A stretch of 64,000 nt of DNA from Nonomuraea soli. GTDB taxonomy: Bacteria; Actinomycetota; Actinomycetes; Streptosporangiales; Streptosporangiaceae. Position numbers and translations under genes: made by a program. The stretch spans positions 62,001 to 126,000 of the forward strand of contig NZ_JACDUR010000011.1 in assembly GCF_013761175.1 (NCBI RefSeq), given 5' to 3'. The notes below the pieces were generated by a model that was given only the letters and a program-made list of their open reading frames with translations, did no database searches and had not been told where the DNA came from. This document shows, one piece after another, positions 16,035 to 22,272 of this stretch; position 1 is the stretch's first letter, and each line of letters opens with the position of its first letter.

Positions 16035-17158
16035 ACGTCACCCGCCCCGAGCGCGGTCTGAGCGTACGGCTGGCCGTTGACGGCCTTGAGCGGAACCAGA
16101 TGGAGCTGCCGCTCGGGAGCGGTTGGCTCGTGGTGCGCCACGGCTGGCTCAGCCTGTGCCAGCACCTCACCCGCTCGTGCCTGCGAGATGCCGAACTGGG
16201 TCACGAGGTCCTCGACGGTGAGGGCCTCGCCGCCGCTGGCGATGTAGGCGATGTACCGCTCGGAGATGACGGTGACCACGATGGACGCGGCTGCGCGCCG
16301 GCTGATGCCGAAGACCTCGCTGAGGGCGCGCTCGCTGATCGGCTCGCGCCGGTCGAGGCTCGCGCCGTACTCCCGGGCGGCCTTCTCCTCTGCGCTCATC
16401 GGGGGAGCAGGCGGCACCTGTGCCAGCGCTGGCTCAGGCTGTGCCACGGGCGGCGCGACGTCCTCTTGGCGGTCGTCGACGGACTCCTGGTCGACGACCA
16501 CGGGGGGCTCACCGGTCGCCAGGGCCTGGGGGTAGAGGTGGCGGAAGACGTGCATGAGGATGTGAGAGCCGAACGCGATGGCGCCGACCAGCTGGAAGGC
16601 GATCAGGCCGGTGACCTGCGGAGCCAGGGGAGTGACCAGCACCTCCGTGCCTGGGTGGACCTCGAACGCGCCGCGGCCGTGCAGGTGGTTCACGACGTAG
16701 CTGGTCATCGTGAACAGGGCGACGACGAACAGGCAGTAGACCCGCGGCCAGAACCTGTGGCGCAGGACCACCGCCGAGATCAGCGCCAGGACGATGAGCC
16801 CGTCTGGCGCGAAGGGGTAGAGCCACGCGCCGTGGGTGTCGAAGTGATTGGCACGGGCCGCGTCGCTGTGGGCGGTCCATGAGCCGCGGAACGCCACGGC
16901 GATGACGAGGGTGAGCAGGATCGCCAGGACGCCGGCGATACGGCGAGCGGCGCGATCCGGCGCTGGCACGGCCTGTGCCACCGCTGGCACGGCCTGGCGC
17001 ACGGTGGTCATCGGTGGCGCCTGGTGCGCGCGGCCGCCGATCCATACGGTGCGCAAGCCGAAGATCTTGCCCATCAATCCGCCGGCCTTCGGAGTCCGGG
17101 GGCTGGCGGACGGCTCGGCGTGTGCCGGGAGTGGCTCACTCTGTGCCACGGATGGCAT
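16031..17158 (-). CDS. DUF2637 membrane protein (Spd-like transfer protein)
   Basis: 375 residues from ATG 17158, with AGGGGAAG upstream; the frame is open to 17296 but that would run over the operator region. After an N-terminal Ala/Pro/Gln-rich part come membrane segments at about 85-103 (IAGVLAILLTLVIAVAF), 123-142 (YPFAPDGLIVLALISAV), 145-165 (FWPRVYCLFVVALFTMTSYV) and 190-210 (VTGLIAFQLVGAIAFGSHIL), the signature layout of DUF2637. The C-terminal half is soluble and resembles a helix-turn-helix (SERALSEVFGISRRAAASIV). DUF2637 proteins belong to the plasmid-spread/transfer set of actinomycete elements. It is first in the minus operon and its promoter region holds twin operators. Confidence 0.7.
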   Translation of the reverse strand: MPSVAQSEPLPAHAEPSASPRTPKAGGLMGKIFGLRTVWIGGRAHQAPPMTTVRQAVPAVAQAVPAPDRAARRIAGVLAILLTLVIAVAFRGSWTAHSDAARANHFDTHGAWLYPFAPDGLIVLALISAVVLRHRFWPRVYCLFVVALFTMTSYVVNHLHGRGAFEVHPGTEVLVTPLAPQVTGLIAFQLVGAIAFGSHILMHVFRHLYPQALATGEPPVVVDQESVDDRQEDVAPPVAQPEPALAQVPPAPPMSAEEKAAREYGASLDRREPISERALSEVFGISRRAAASIVVTVISERYIAYIASGGEALTVEDLVTQFGISQARAGEVLAQAEPAVAHHEPTAPERQLHLVPLKAVNGQPYAQTALGAGDV

Positions 17159-17184
17159 GGGACTTCCCCTCTCTCGGAGTGAAC

Positions 17185-17217
17185 GGTGTCCAACACCATA
17201 CGCCGGTGTTGAACACC
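17185..17217. promoter_or_regulatory. twin palindromic operators between divergent element genes
   Basis: GGTGTCCAACACC (17185-17197) and GGTGTTGAACACC (17205-17217) are two copies of a GGTGT-N3-ACACC palindrome with starts 20 bp apart, so they face the same side of the helix. They lie between DUF2637 (minus, from 17158) and the regulator gene (plus, from 17239), exactly where an autoregulator would bind. Confidence 0.7.
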
Positions 17218-17238
17218 GATCAAGCGAGGGGTTTGATC

Positions 17239-17583
17239 GTGAGTGCCGAAACCACGTACCGTGACCTTGTGCCGAACAAGCCTCGCCCTGGGTCACGCGT
17301 CGGGGGCATACGTGTTGATCGCCCGGAGTGGGAGGCGTTCAAGATCGCCGCGGACTTGCTCGGCTCCGACCGATCGAAGATCCTCACCAGCTGGATCGAC
17401 TGGGCCCTGTATCGGCCAGGAGCTGATGCACCACAGCGGCCACCTCTCGCCGCTCTCGCTGCAACCGTCCGTGCGGCCGCGGATGCTGCGCGGTCCGACA
17501 CGGAGGAAGAGCGGCGCCACAAGGAGGATCTAGAGATCGCGGCGCGAGAACTTGAAGCCCGAGCCAGCAAGAGTGCGGAGTAG
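17239..17583 (+). CDS. ribbon-helix-helix-like DNA-binding regulator
   Basis: 114 residues from GTG 17239, with GAGGGG eight bases upstream; the frame is open further left, but that part overlaps the operators and the divergent gene. Residues ~20-55 (VGGIRVDRPEWEAFKIAADL then SDRSKILTSWIDWAL) have the strand-helix-helix pattern of ribbon-helix-helix proteins as found in AICEs. The C-terminal third is a charged helix (EEERRHKEDLEIAARELEAR). Such proteins bind repeated operators as dimers; the twin palindromes just upstream are the obvious target, so it may control the transfer operon and itself. Confidence 0.65.
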   Translation: MSAETTYRDLVPNKPRPGSRVGGIRVDRPEWEAFKIAADLLGSDRSKILTSWIDWALYRPGADAPQRPPLAALAATVRAAADAARSDTEEERRHKEDLEIAARELEARASKSAE

Positions 17584-17593
17584 CCCAAGAAAG

Positions 17594-17629
17594 GGAATGC
17601 CCTCGCCGCGCGCACGGCGAGGGCATTCC
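17594..17629. terminator. 15-bp hairpin between convergent genes
   Basis: GGAATGCCCTCGCCG, a six-base loop, then the exact complement (17615-17629). It lies 11 bases after the + regulator stop and before the minus gene ending at 17712, so it may stop transcription from both sides. There is no long T run. Confidence 0.6.
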
Positions 17630-17711
17630 TGGTCAGCGGCACCCCCTCCGGCGCCAGCCTGACCTCTCCTCAACCGGCTGCGCGCCCTACGCGCGCCTCC
17701 GGGTGAGAAGC

Positions 17712-17939
17712 TCAGGTCATGACGACCGGCCCGCGGCTACCTCGGGCGATGTAGACCGCATCCGCCTGGTCGCGGATGGCCGCCTCGATGGTCTGGCGCG
17801 TCGACGCCGTGAGCGTGTGCCGCACGTCGCTGGGCTCTGGGATGTCGGGCAGGGGCGTGGTGCGCTCGGCGTGCCACTTGCCACCTTCCTCCCAGACCTT
17901 CCAGTCGCCGTAGCTGAGGCACTCCTTCGGGATTGTCAT
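17712..17939 (-). CDS. small hypothetical protein of the element
   Basis: 75 residues from ATG 17939, which overlaps the stop of the upstream small gene (ATGA), so the pair is translationally coupled. The sequence (MTIPKECLSYGDWKVWEEGG ... TASTRQTIEAAIRDQADAVY) is soluble and has no recognisable catalytic motif. A short helix-rich C-terminal half follows an aromatic N-terminal half. Small coupled pairs of this kind are frequent near the regulatory end of actinomycete integrative elements; no function is known to me. Confidence 0.55.
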   Translation of the reverse strand: MTIPKECLSYGDWKVWEEGGKWHAERTTPLPDIPEPSDVRHTLTASTRQTIEAAIRDQADAVYIARGSRGPVVMT

Positions 17940-18118
17940 GGCAGGTCCTCACGCTGGAGTCGCTGGCCCAGAGCGGCCAAATCCGGAGCGAAGAGCGTCA
18001 TGGAGTAGTCCTTGCACTCCTCTGCGGTGAGCGGACGGCGCCGCGTGGCCGACGTGTGGGGCTCATCGCGGATGACCCAGCGGTCCCCGTATTCGGCGAT
18101 CAGGTCGGCGAGCGTCAT
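17936..18118 (-). CDS. small hypothetical protein of the element, first of a coupled pair
   Basis: 60 residues from ATG 18118; an in-frame ATG at 18154 lies inside the inverted repeat shared with the divergent GntR gene and is less likely. The N-terminus (MTLADLIAEYGDRWVIRDEP) is a motif I associate with small unnamed AICE proteins; residues TAEECKDYSMTLFAPDLAAL complete a helical end. It is divergent from the GntR regulator and would come under its control if the repeat at 18154-18175 is the operator. Function unknown. Confidence 0.55.
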   Translation of the reverse strand: MTLADLIAEYGDRWVIRDEPHTSATRRRPLTAEECKDYSMTLFAPDLAALGQRLQREDLP

Positions 18119-18153
18119 GGCGGCAGGGTACGTCTGGTGGCTTGGTGGCCACA

Positions 18154-18175
18154 AGGCTTAGCTCAGGGTAAGCCT
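18154..18175. promoter_or_regulatory. candidate GntR operator
   Basis: AGGCTTA (18154-18160) and its exact complement TAAGCCT (18169-18175), eight bases apart, between the divergent small genes and the GntR start. A dimer-binding site in this place would allow the regulator to control both directions. Confidence 0.5.
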
Positions 18176-18208
18176 CTAGGCGACGTCTCCTTGTGGCTGT
18201 TTACCCTC

Positions 18209-18625
18209 ATGATCGTGTCGATTGATCGCGAGAGCTACATACCGGTGCACCAGCAGGTAGCGGCCATCCTGCGCCAGCGCATCGAGAGCGGCGAGCTCCG
18301 TCCTGGCCAGAAGATGCCGTCCGAGACCCAGGTGAGCCAGGAGTTCGGGATCGGTCGCGATACGGCCCGCGACGCCTTCGGCGTGCTACGGGCGGAGGGG
18401 CTCATCGAGACGGAGAAGAGGGTTGGTTCCACCGTCCGCGTGCCGCCGCCGGTCGAGCCGGTCGATGTACCTGGGCCAGCGCGCATCACGTTCCGCCTGC
18501 CGAGCCCAGAAGAGCGCCGCCGGCTCCCTGTAGGACAGGGCGCGGTTGTGGTTGTGATTGAGCGTGAGGGCGAGGCGCCCGTCCTGTTGGCCAGCGACCG
18601 GACAGAGCTGGTCATCCCCAGATAG
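18209..18625 (+). CDS. GntR-family transcriptional regulator (short form)
   Basis: 138 residues from ATG 18209; GTG 18215 is an alternative. The frame is open to 17933 but overlaps the divergent genes. The N-terminal winged helix is plain: YIPVHQQVAAILRQRIESGE, LRPGQKMPSETQVSQEFGIG, RDTARDAFGVLRAEGLIE. The C-terminal part is only about 55 residues (ITFRLPSPEERRRLPVGQGA...), much shorter than a UTRA or FadR effector domain, which is the usual form in AICEs (KorSA-like). It probably represses element genes, itself included. No ribosome binding site is evident, so the message may start close to the start codon. Confidence 0.75.
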   Translation: MIVSIDRESYIPVHQQVAAILRQRIESGELRPGQKMPSETQVSQEFGIGRDTARDAFGVLRAEGLIETEKRVGSTVRVPPPVEPVDVPGPARITFRLPSPEERRRLPVGQGAVVVVIEREGEAPVLLASDRTELVIPR

Positions 18626-18925
18626 CTGAGGCGCGGTGGGGGTCGAACGGCCGCCCCGCCAGCTCCCTACGAGGGCGGGACAGCCGCTCACCTGGTAAGA
18701 CGCCGATCATGTAAAGAAAGTTGACACCGCTGACGGGGGACAGGTCAGGCCATGAGTGTTTTAGGTGACTCATGGAAACTGCTGTCGGCCATCGGTATGG
18801 GTGTCCTCTCTTCTTCCCCTCCGACCTTAGCGTCCTTCGGGAGGTCGGCTGTGGGACAAACCGGTGTCACGTACACCTCGGAAGTCCGCTATGCTTCTAC
18901 CTGTCGCCGCGAGAGTGGAAGACAC
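18626..18925. other. 300-bp gap before tRNA-Tyr with two hairpins
   Basis: I see no convincing gene. It holds an 8-bp perfect inverted repeat (CCATGAGT at 18750-18757, ACTCATGG at 18768-18775) and a second hairpin (CCGACCT 18821-18827 with AGGTCGG 18842-18848). The right end of the integrated element should fall here or at the tRNA, but no att duplication can be shown within the window. Confidence 0.5.
18865..18895 (+). promoter_or_regulatory. candidate tRNA-Tyr promoter
   Basis: TGTCAC (18865-18870) and TATGCT (18890-18895) are 19 bases apart and end 30 bases before the tRNA. The -10 fits the actinomycete housekeeping pattern; the -35 is weak. Confidence 0.35.
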
Positions 18926-19007
18926 GGCAGGTTGCCCGAGTGGCCAATGGGAGCGGACTGTAAATCCGTCGGCTTAGCCTACCCAGGTTCGAACCCTGGA
19001 CCTGCCA
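18926..19007 (+). tRNA. tRNA-Tyr (GTA)
   Basis: 82 bases, class II, with a long variable arm. The acceptor GGCAGGT pairs with ACCTGCC (19000-19006); discriminator A at 19007; no encoded CCA. Anticodon loop CTGTAAA gives anticodon GTA. The T loop is GGTTCGAACCC. The gene points away from the mobile element, which lies on its 5' side. Confidence 0.95.
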
Positions 19008-19015
19008 CACCTCAT

Positions 19016-19060
19016 GAAAGAGGCCCTGGAGCTGCATCAACGCGCTCCGGGGCCTCTTTC
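19016..19060 (+). terminator. hairpin downstream of tRNA-Tyr
   Basis: A 17-bp stem with one G-T pair (GAAAGAGGCCCTGGAGC with 19044-19060) starts nine bases after the tRNA. There is no T run, but the size and place fit a terminator. Confidence 0.65.
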
Positions 19061-19085
19061 GTCATGTCCCGGTCATCCCCGGCCA

Positions 19086-19421
19086 TCAGCGGGTTTCCAC
19101 GGGTGATCGTGCTGAATACGTGCTGAAGTTTCGACCGCTGCCCCTGACGCCTCTGTCCTTCGAAAACTCGAAGCAGTAAGGCCGACCGCGACGCCCGAGA
19201 ACGGCGAACTGCTGGAGCTGCGCGAATGGGGGCGGAATCTCCCCGGCGATGACGAGGCTGGACGGCAGTTTCAGCTGGACGGCGTAGCTACCCGTGGGCG
19301 TGGACGTACCTCCGAGGCGGCCTGGCGACGGGAGGGTGGTGGCCAGGAACGTCGTCTGTGTAGAGGGGCTCACCCACGAAGGATCAGCGCTACCTTCGCG
19401 ACGGCCGGGAGGCGGCATCAC
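19086..19421 (-). CDS. unrecognised ORF, possible gene fragment
   Basis: Up to 111 residues. The middle (TGSYAVQLKLPSSLVIAGEI, PPPFAQLQQFAVLGRRGRPY) has GC-rich third positions like a coding sequence, but both ends look random, there is no ribosome binding site, and the reading frame is not linked to a neighbour. It could be the remains of a gene broken during insertions beside the tRNA, or chance. The stretch from 19061 to 19628 otherwise shows nothing that I can name, apart from a short direct repeat (GTGCTGAA, twice, 19108-19127). Confidence 0.25.
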   Translation of the reverse strand: MMPPPGRREGSADPSWVSPSTQTTFLATTLPSPGRLGGTSTPTGSYAVQLKLPSSLVIAGEIPPPFAQLQQFAVLGRRGRPYCFEFSKDRGVRGSGRNFSTYSARSPVETR

Positions 19422-19628
19422 CCGATAGCGGTGTTGCGGGACGCCGCTCCTGGAGACCTGTATCAGGGGAGGTCATCCCCGGGAGTCTGCGTCTGGGACG
19501 AAGCACTTCCGGAAGACCTGGGGTACGGTGGACATACCGAGGTCTTTCCGAGCGTTGGCATCCAGGTCCGCGTCGCCCCCGGCGAACCACCACCGGCCTC
19601 TTTCGCAGGGGCCTGGACAGGCCACATC

Positions 19629-20213
19629 ATGACGCCGATACCTCGCTATCCGCGCACACCGCTCAGTTCCTTCTCCGCCGCGATTCCTCGGTTCGATTCC
19701 GCACTGCGACTCAGTCTCCGACCAGTACTGGATGCTCGTGCTGTGGTGGATGGGGCCTGGTGGCCCTACTCCCGCGACGCGGCGGCCGAACTCCCGCATC
19801 TCATCGCCGCCGTCGACCAGAGACTCGGCCGGATCACCCGGCGGGTGAACCTCTGGCGGGATGCGTGGCAACGCGTCCCGAGCCACATCCCGGCACGCGG
19901 GCGTCAGGTCAGGATCGGCTGGCCGCACCGGGACGACCCGCGCGTGATCACATTGGGCTTTGTCATCGGCGAGCCGGTCGTCCTGCTGGTCATTCCTCCG
20001 GGCACGACGGCAGGCGCCGCCGAGGCTGCGCTCGCTCTCACCGCTCAGACGGCCGCAGGCCTGAGCATCGACGCCCTGTTCACGCTCGCACGCCTATCGG
20101 CGTACCCTCCGCCGCGGGCGGAGGCGGGCCGTACAAGCTCTCGGAAGAACGAGGGCGGCTCGATCACCGGGCAGCGGGCGGAGTCCTTGACCGGACGGCA
20201 GACCACTTCGTAG
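19629..20213 (+). CDS. DUF5994 family protein
   Basis: 194 residues from ATG 19629; the frame is open to 19431 but the family begins here. The diagnostic block is RLSLRPVLDARAVVDGAWWP followed by SRDAAAELPHLIAAVDQRLG, then a beta-rich part ending in LLVIPPGTTAGAAEAALAL. DUF5994 proteins are small actinobacterial proteins of unknown role, often several per genome and near STAS-domain or stress genes, as here. The C-terminal ~30 residues (GRTSSRKNEGGSITG...) look disordered. Function unknown. Confidence 0.75.
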   Translation: MTPIPRYPRTPLSSFSAAIPRFDSALRLSLRPVLDARAVVDGAWWPYSRDAAAELPHLIAAVDQRLGRITRRVNLWRDAWQRVPSHIPARGRQVRIGWPHRDDPRVITLGFVIGEPVVLLVIPPGTTAGAAEAALALTAQTAAGLSIDALFTLARLSAYPPPRAEAGRTSSRKNEGGSITGQRAESLTGRQTTS

Positions 20214-20337
20214 TAACCCCACGTGCCGCCTGCCGGCCGGATCGAGCGGTCCTGGCACCGCCCTATCTGGCGGCCGACCGATCTTCGGCCGGCAGGTGTC
20301 CCATGACACTTCAGCTCTCTCCTGTGAGGAGACTTCC

Positions 20338-20661
20338 ATGTCCATCATCGACACCGCCTCGCACACCTGGCCAAGCGCCGCGACGCCCACGCACCTGCAA
20401 CTGTCTGGAGACATCGACATCTTCACCACGGATCGGCTGCGGCAGCGGCTGATCAGCACCCTCGCCTACAGCACCGACCTGCTCGTCCTGGACATGTCCC
20501 GTGTCACCTTCTTCGGCGCCGGTGGACTGGGTGTGCTGATCGGCGTACAGGCCCGCGCGCAGAGGCAGGGCATCACGGTGGCACTGACCGGAATCCCCCC
20601 GCGTGTCGCACGGCTGTTGCGCATCACCGGACTGAACCACCGCTTCCCGACCATCGGGTGA
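20338..20661 (+). CDS. STAS-domain protein (anti-anti-sigma type) lacking the phosphorylatable serine
   Basis: 107 residues from ATG 20338, with GAGGAGA upstream. The whole protein is one STAS domain: LQLSGDIDIFTTDRLRQRLI, LLVLDMSRVTFFGAGGLGVL, then RVARLLRITGLNHRF. STAS antagonists free a sigma factor by binding its anti-sigma kinase and are switched off by phosphorylation of a serine in a DSSG motif. Here that motif is GAGG, so the Asp and both Ser are missing. The protein may therefore be permanently active, bind a different partner, or be a non-signalling STAS domain. It follows the DUF5994 gene with a 124-base gap. From 20662 to 20952 I see no gene. Confidence 0.8.
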   Translation: MSIIDTASHTWPSAATPTHLQLSGDIDIFTTDRLRQRLISTLAYSTDLLVLDMSRVTFFGAGGLGVLIGVQARAQRQGITVALTGIPPRVARLLRITGLNHRFPTIG

Positions 20662-20952
20662 CCTGATGCCGGTCACCGCGCGCAGAACCGGGACACGACG
20701 GTGGCAGCCGCCTTCTCCGCGGTGAGCTGGATGGGGTCATGGCCAGCCCACCGCCGGCGCCCGCCGTTCCTTCGCCGCACGTGGTTGTGCATCGCTCGCG
20801 CCCGGGGGCCGGACGACCGTAGTAGACGCCGGTTTCGGGAGCGGGCCAGGCAGTACGGGACGATGGTTGCCGGCGCGTAGGTGCCCGGAGGAGTAAGCCG
20901 ATGTCAGGAGCGTGAAGCGGATCTTTCATCTCCCCGCAGAGACAACGGCACC

Positions 20953-22272
20953 TCAGGGTGCGGGCTGCTGGCTGAGCCCCAGGTCCGTGCCCTTCGGCTC
21001 TTTGACCGCCGTGACCGCCGCCAGCGAAACCACGCAAAGCACCATGATGTAGACCCCCACCGACAAGGCAGTCCCCGTGCTCTGCACCAGCGCCTGGGCG
21101 ATCGTGGGTGCGAAAGCCCCGCCCAGGATGGCCCCCAGCGCGTAACCGATGGCGACGCCCGAGTAGCGCACCGACACGGGGAACATCTCGGCGTACATCG
21201 CCGACATGGGCCCGTACGACAGGCCCAGCCCGATGGTGAGGACGACGATCGCCGTGGCGAAGAGCCAGATGTTGCGCGTCTCCATCAGCAGGAACAGCGG
21301 GATCATCCAGACGAAGACGAGCGCGTACCCGATCTGGAAGGTGCGGACGCGGCCGATCCGGTCGGACAGCACGCCGCCGTACATGGTGAAGATCAGCCAG
21401 CCCACCGAGCCGGCGACGGTGGCGAGCAGGACGGACGGGCGTGACAGGCCGAGCGTCGTGGTGCCGTAGCTGATGAAGTAGGCGATGAGCAGGTAACCCG
21501 CCGCGTTGTTGGCCACGAAGATCAGCGCGGTGAGCAGCACGTTCTTGGAGTTGTTCCGGAACAGGTCGCGCAGCGGCGCCGAGGAGGTCTTGGTGCGCTG
21601 CTGCAGTTCCTTGAACACCGGGCTCTCCTCGACGGCTCTCCGGACGAGGTAGCCGATGATGATGAGCGTCAGGGAGAGCAGGAACGGCACCCGCCACCCC
21701 CAGGCCTGGAACTGCTCGGGTGTGGTCACCGAGGTCATGATCCACAGGACGCCGGTGGCCAGGATGAGCCCGATCGGCACGCCGATCTGGGGGAAGGAGC
21801 CGAACAGTCCGCGGCGGTCGCGTGGCGCGTGTTCGACGGAGAGCAGGGCGGCGCCGCCCCATTCGCCGCCCGCGGAGAAGCCCTGCAGGATGCGCAGGAG
21901 GATCAGTGCGATGGGGGCCGCGACGCCGATGGAGGCGTAGGTCGGCAGCAGGCCGATGACGGTGGTGGCCGCGCCCATGAGGAGCAGGGTCAGGACGAGC
22001 ATGCGCTTGCGGCCGAGCCGGTCGCCGAAGCGGCCGGCGACGATGGCGCCGAGCGGGCGGAACAGGAAGCTGATGCCGATCGTGGCGAGGGAGATGAGGG
22101 TGGCCACGCCGGGGGAGCCTTCGTTCACCGGGGCGAAGAAGAGCGGTCCGAACACCAGGCCGGCCGCCTGGGCGTAGATGAAGAAGTCGTACCACTCGAT
22201 GGTGGTGCCGGCCAGCGTGCTGGCCAGGACCTTGCGGTCGTCGCGCGTCATGGACCGAGATTCACTCGTCAT
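20953..22272 (-). CDS. MFS transporter, metabolite:H+ symporter (MHS) family
   Basis: 439 residues from ATG 22272, which overlaps the dehydrogenase stop (ATGA). Twelve membrane segments are visible. MHS-type landmarks are TTIEWYDFFIYAQAAGLVFG in the first segment, GRFGDRLGRKRMLVLTLLLM at loop 2-3, and ILQGFSAGGEWGGAALLSVE in segment 4-5; DRIGR occurs again in the second half. MHS carriers import organic acids or compatible solutes with protons (alpha-ketoglutarate, citrate, proline/betaine, shikimate). Coupling to a D-2-hydroxyacid dehydrogenase suggests lactate or a related hydroxy acid as substrate; this is an inference. The frame extends far upstream, but inside the neighbouring gene. Confidence 0.85.
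   Translation of the reverse strand: MTSESRSMTRDDRKVLASTLAGTTIEWYDFFIYAQAAGLVFGPLFFAPVNEGSPGVATLISLATIGISFLFRPLGAIVAGRFGDRLGRKRMLVLTLLLMGAATTVIGLLPTYASIGVAAPIALILLRILQGFSAGGEWGGAALLSVEHAPRDRRGLFGSFPQIGVPIGLILATGVLWIMTSVTTPEQFQAWGWRVPFLLSLTLIIIGYLVRRAVEESPVFKELQQRTKTSSAPLRDLFRNNSKNVLLTALIFVANNAAGYLLIAYFISYGTTTLGLSRPSVLLATVAGSVGWLIFTMYGGVLSDRIGRVRTFQIGYALVFVWMIPLFLLMETRNIWLFATAIVVLTIGLGLSYGPMSAMYAEMFPVSVRYSGVAIGYALGAILGGAFAPTIAQALVQSTGTALSVGVYIMVLCVVSLAAVTAVKEPKGTDLGLSQQPAP

Noticed and set aside
18926..19007. tRNA-Tyr as the proven attachment site of the element
   Set aside because: The element lies on the 5' side of the tRNA, no duplicated 3' end is visible and no integrase is in the window; attractive but not supported.
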